From Deltaproteobacteria bacterium RBG_13_49_15 (lineage in GTDB: Bacteria; Desulfobacterota; Desulfobacteria; Desulfobacterales; UBA2156): a DNA stretch of 6,477 nucleotides. The stretch covers positions 8,843 through 15,319 of the forward strand of contig MGQD01000039.1 in NCBI GenBank assembly GCA_001797695.1, read 5' to 3'. The notes below the pieces were generated by a model. The model did no database searches. It was not told the DNA's origin and worked only from the letters and a program-made list of their open reading frames with translations. Shown here piece by piece: positions 5,633 to 6,477 of the stretch. Made by a program: the position numbers and the translations under genes. The first letter of the stretch is position 1. Every line of letters starts with the position of its first letter.

Positions 5633-6232
5633 GTGAAACAAAAAATCATTATTTTGTTTTTAGGGGTTTGTCTCTTTTCCGTGGGTTGCTCGACCCAAAA
5701 AACCCTCATTGTCCTCGTTCCTGATCCTGAAGGGAAGGTGGGGCAGATCGTCGTTAAAAACCAGGCCGGTGAACTTACTCTCAAAGACGCATACTCCGCC
5801 ACCGAAGCTCAAAAAGATCAGGCGCCGAGTGCGCCCAAGATCATGACCAGACAGGCAGTTGAATCCCTTTTCAAGGCGGTCTTTGAGGCAAATCCCCTCG
5901 ATCCGGCCAAGTTCATTCTCTATTTTTCAGCCGGAACCATAAGGCTTACCGACGATTCCAAAACCCGTTTAAATGAAGTCCTGGATGAAGTGAAAAAACG
6001 GTTGCCATGCGACGTCTACATTGCCGGACATACCGACACGGTCGGTAAAAAGGAATTAAATGCCAAGCTCTCTCTCGAAAGAGCTGAAATCGTTAAAAAC
6101 GAACTGGTCAAGATCGGAGTCGACGCGGCGCTGATCAGGGTCGCTTCTCACGGAGAAAACGACCCGCTCGTCCCCACCCCCGACGAAGTGGATGAGCCGA
6201 AAAATAGACGCGTGGAGGTTTTTATCCGTTAA
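5633..6232 (+). CDS. OmpA-family peptidoglycan-binding lipoprotein
   Basis: Predicted envelope lipoprotein that anchors to peptidoglycan through a C-terminal OmpA-like domain (about residues 92-199). The N-terminus MKQKIIILFLGVCLFSVGCS fits a lipoprotein signal with C19 as the lipidated residue; Ser at +2 would favour the outer membrane under the E. coli rule. The OmpA signature is clear: YFSAGTIRLT (97-106), IAGHTDTVG (130-138) with D135, the NAKLSLERA stretch (143-151) with R150, and NRRVEVFI (191-198). D135 and R150 are the positions that hold diaminopimelate in this family. The first third (20-75) is a short beta-rich segment of unknown role. Translation begins at GTG: no ATG lies between the upstream in-frame stop and the signal peptide, and only a weak AAGA site precedes it, so initiation may depend on the FecR gene 21 bases upstream. 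The next gene begins 41 bases downstream. Confidence 0.9.
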   Translation: MKQKIIILFLGVCLFSVGCSTQKTLIVLVPDPEGKVGQIVVKNQAGELTLKDAYSATEAQKDQAPSAPKIMTRQAVESLFKAVFEANPLDPAKFILYFSAGTIRLTDDSKTRLNEVLDEVKKRLPCDVYIAGHTDTVGKKELNAKLSLERAEIVKNELVKIGVDAALIRVASHGENDPLVPTPDEVDEPKNRRVEVFIR

Positions 6233-6273
6233 CGCATCCGTCATCAATCATGACTTTTATTCGCCGCTGACCC

Positions 6274-6477
6274 ATGCAAAATAACAAAAAAGACCCGTTT
6301 ATTTCTGGAAAAGGCCGGAGAACGGTCTTTTTCACCGGTATCGTCATCGTCGCGATTTTTGTCTGCTGTTATGCACTGAACCCCCATCTGTTGACCGCCC
6401 TCGATCAAAAGGTTTTCGACGCCCTGCTCAGAAACACATCCCCGGCCAGAGCCACGGGAATTCCGATCATCGTGGAT
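6274..6477 (+). CDS. CHASE2-domain membrane sensor, N-terminal fragment cut by the window edge
   Basis: Only the first 68 codons are present and the frame is open to the last base. The translation starts MQNNKKDPFI, has a basic stretch (KGRR, 13-16), one membrane helix (about 18-35), then the segment LDQKVFDALLR (43-53) and GIPIIVD (62-68), which is the typical opening of a CHASE2 extracytoplasmic sensory domain. Known CHASE2 proteins have three further membrane helices and a cytoplasmic output, most often an adenylate/guanylate cyclase, otherwise a histidine or Ser/Thr kinase; which one applies here cannot be seen. The ATG at 6274 is the first possible start because an in-frame TGA lies at 6268-6270; no good ribosome site precedes it. 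Position after the FecR and OmpA-like genes on the same strand supports one operon and a periplasm-sensing role. Confidence 0.75.
   Translation, partial: MQNNKKDPFISGKGRRTVFFTGIVIVAIFVCCYALNPHLLTALDQKVFDALLRNTSPARATGIPIIVD

Noticed and set aside
6250..6270. Seven-codon in-frame mini-ORF (MTFIRR, stop TGA) just before the CHASE2 start
   Set aside because: No ribosome site and no attenuator-like codon bias; the stop merely defines the upstream limit of the CHASE2 frame.

Overview
The window looks like a piece of a chromosome from an anaerobic, didermic bacterium of the Desulfobacterota (former Deltaproteobacteria), probably near Desulfobacterales. That placement is an inference from gene content and style: a 60-residue TatA, a short MetE-core protein, a MoxR/CoxE-type pair, and a FecR / OmpA-lipoprotein / CHASE2 set, in DNA of roughly balanced base composition. 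No RNA gene, insertion sequence, integrase, phage gene or CRISPR array is visible. Coding density is high and every gene is intact except the last, which runs off the right edge.

Region by region: (1) Bases 12-614, minus strand: a two-gene operon of a cysteine-rich, probably zinc-binding protein of unknown function followed by tatA. It is preceded by a near-consensus sigma-70 promoter (TTGACA-N17-TATACA) whose spacer contains a perfect inverted repeat, ACACCC-N8-GGGTGT. (2) Bases 879-4082, plus strand: a 355-residue MetE-core/UROD-like methyltransferase, then a MoxR-type AAA+ ATPase and a CoxE-like VWA protein only 10 bases apart. An imperfect stem-loop lies between the methyltransferase and the ATPase. 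(3) Bases 4118-4909, minus strand, convergent with region 2: a complete TatD-family metal-dependent nuclease. (4) Bases 5165-6477, plus strand, behind an AT-rich divergent intergenic region: a secreted FecR-domain protein, an OmpA-like lipoprotein and the N-terminus of a CHASE2-domain membrane protein. These look like one envelope-sensing operon.

How the genes may work together: the MoxR/VWA pair is the usual architecture of an ATP-driven remodelling chaperone with its adaptor, but its client is not shown; the adjacent methyltransferase is only a candidate by position. The FecR/OmpA/CHASE2 set would link the periplasm and peptidoglycan to an inner-membrane sensor whose output domain lies outside the window. 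TatA and TatD are in separate loci here and, despite the names, need not be functionally linked. I see no clear evidence of a wholly new system. The least-explained items are the Cys-rich TatA partner with its promoter palindrome, and the VWA protein whose metal-site motif is not canonical.
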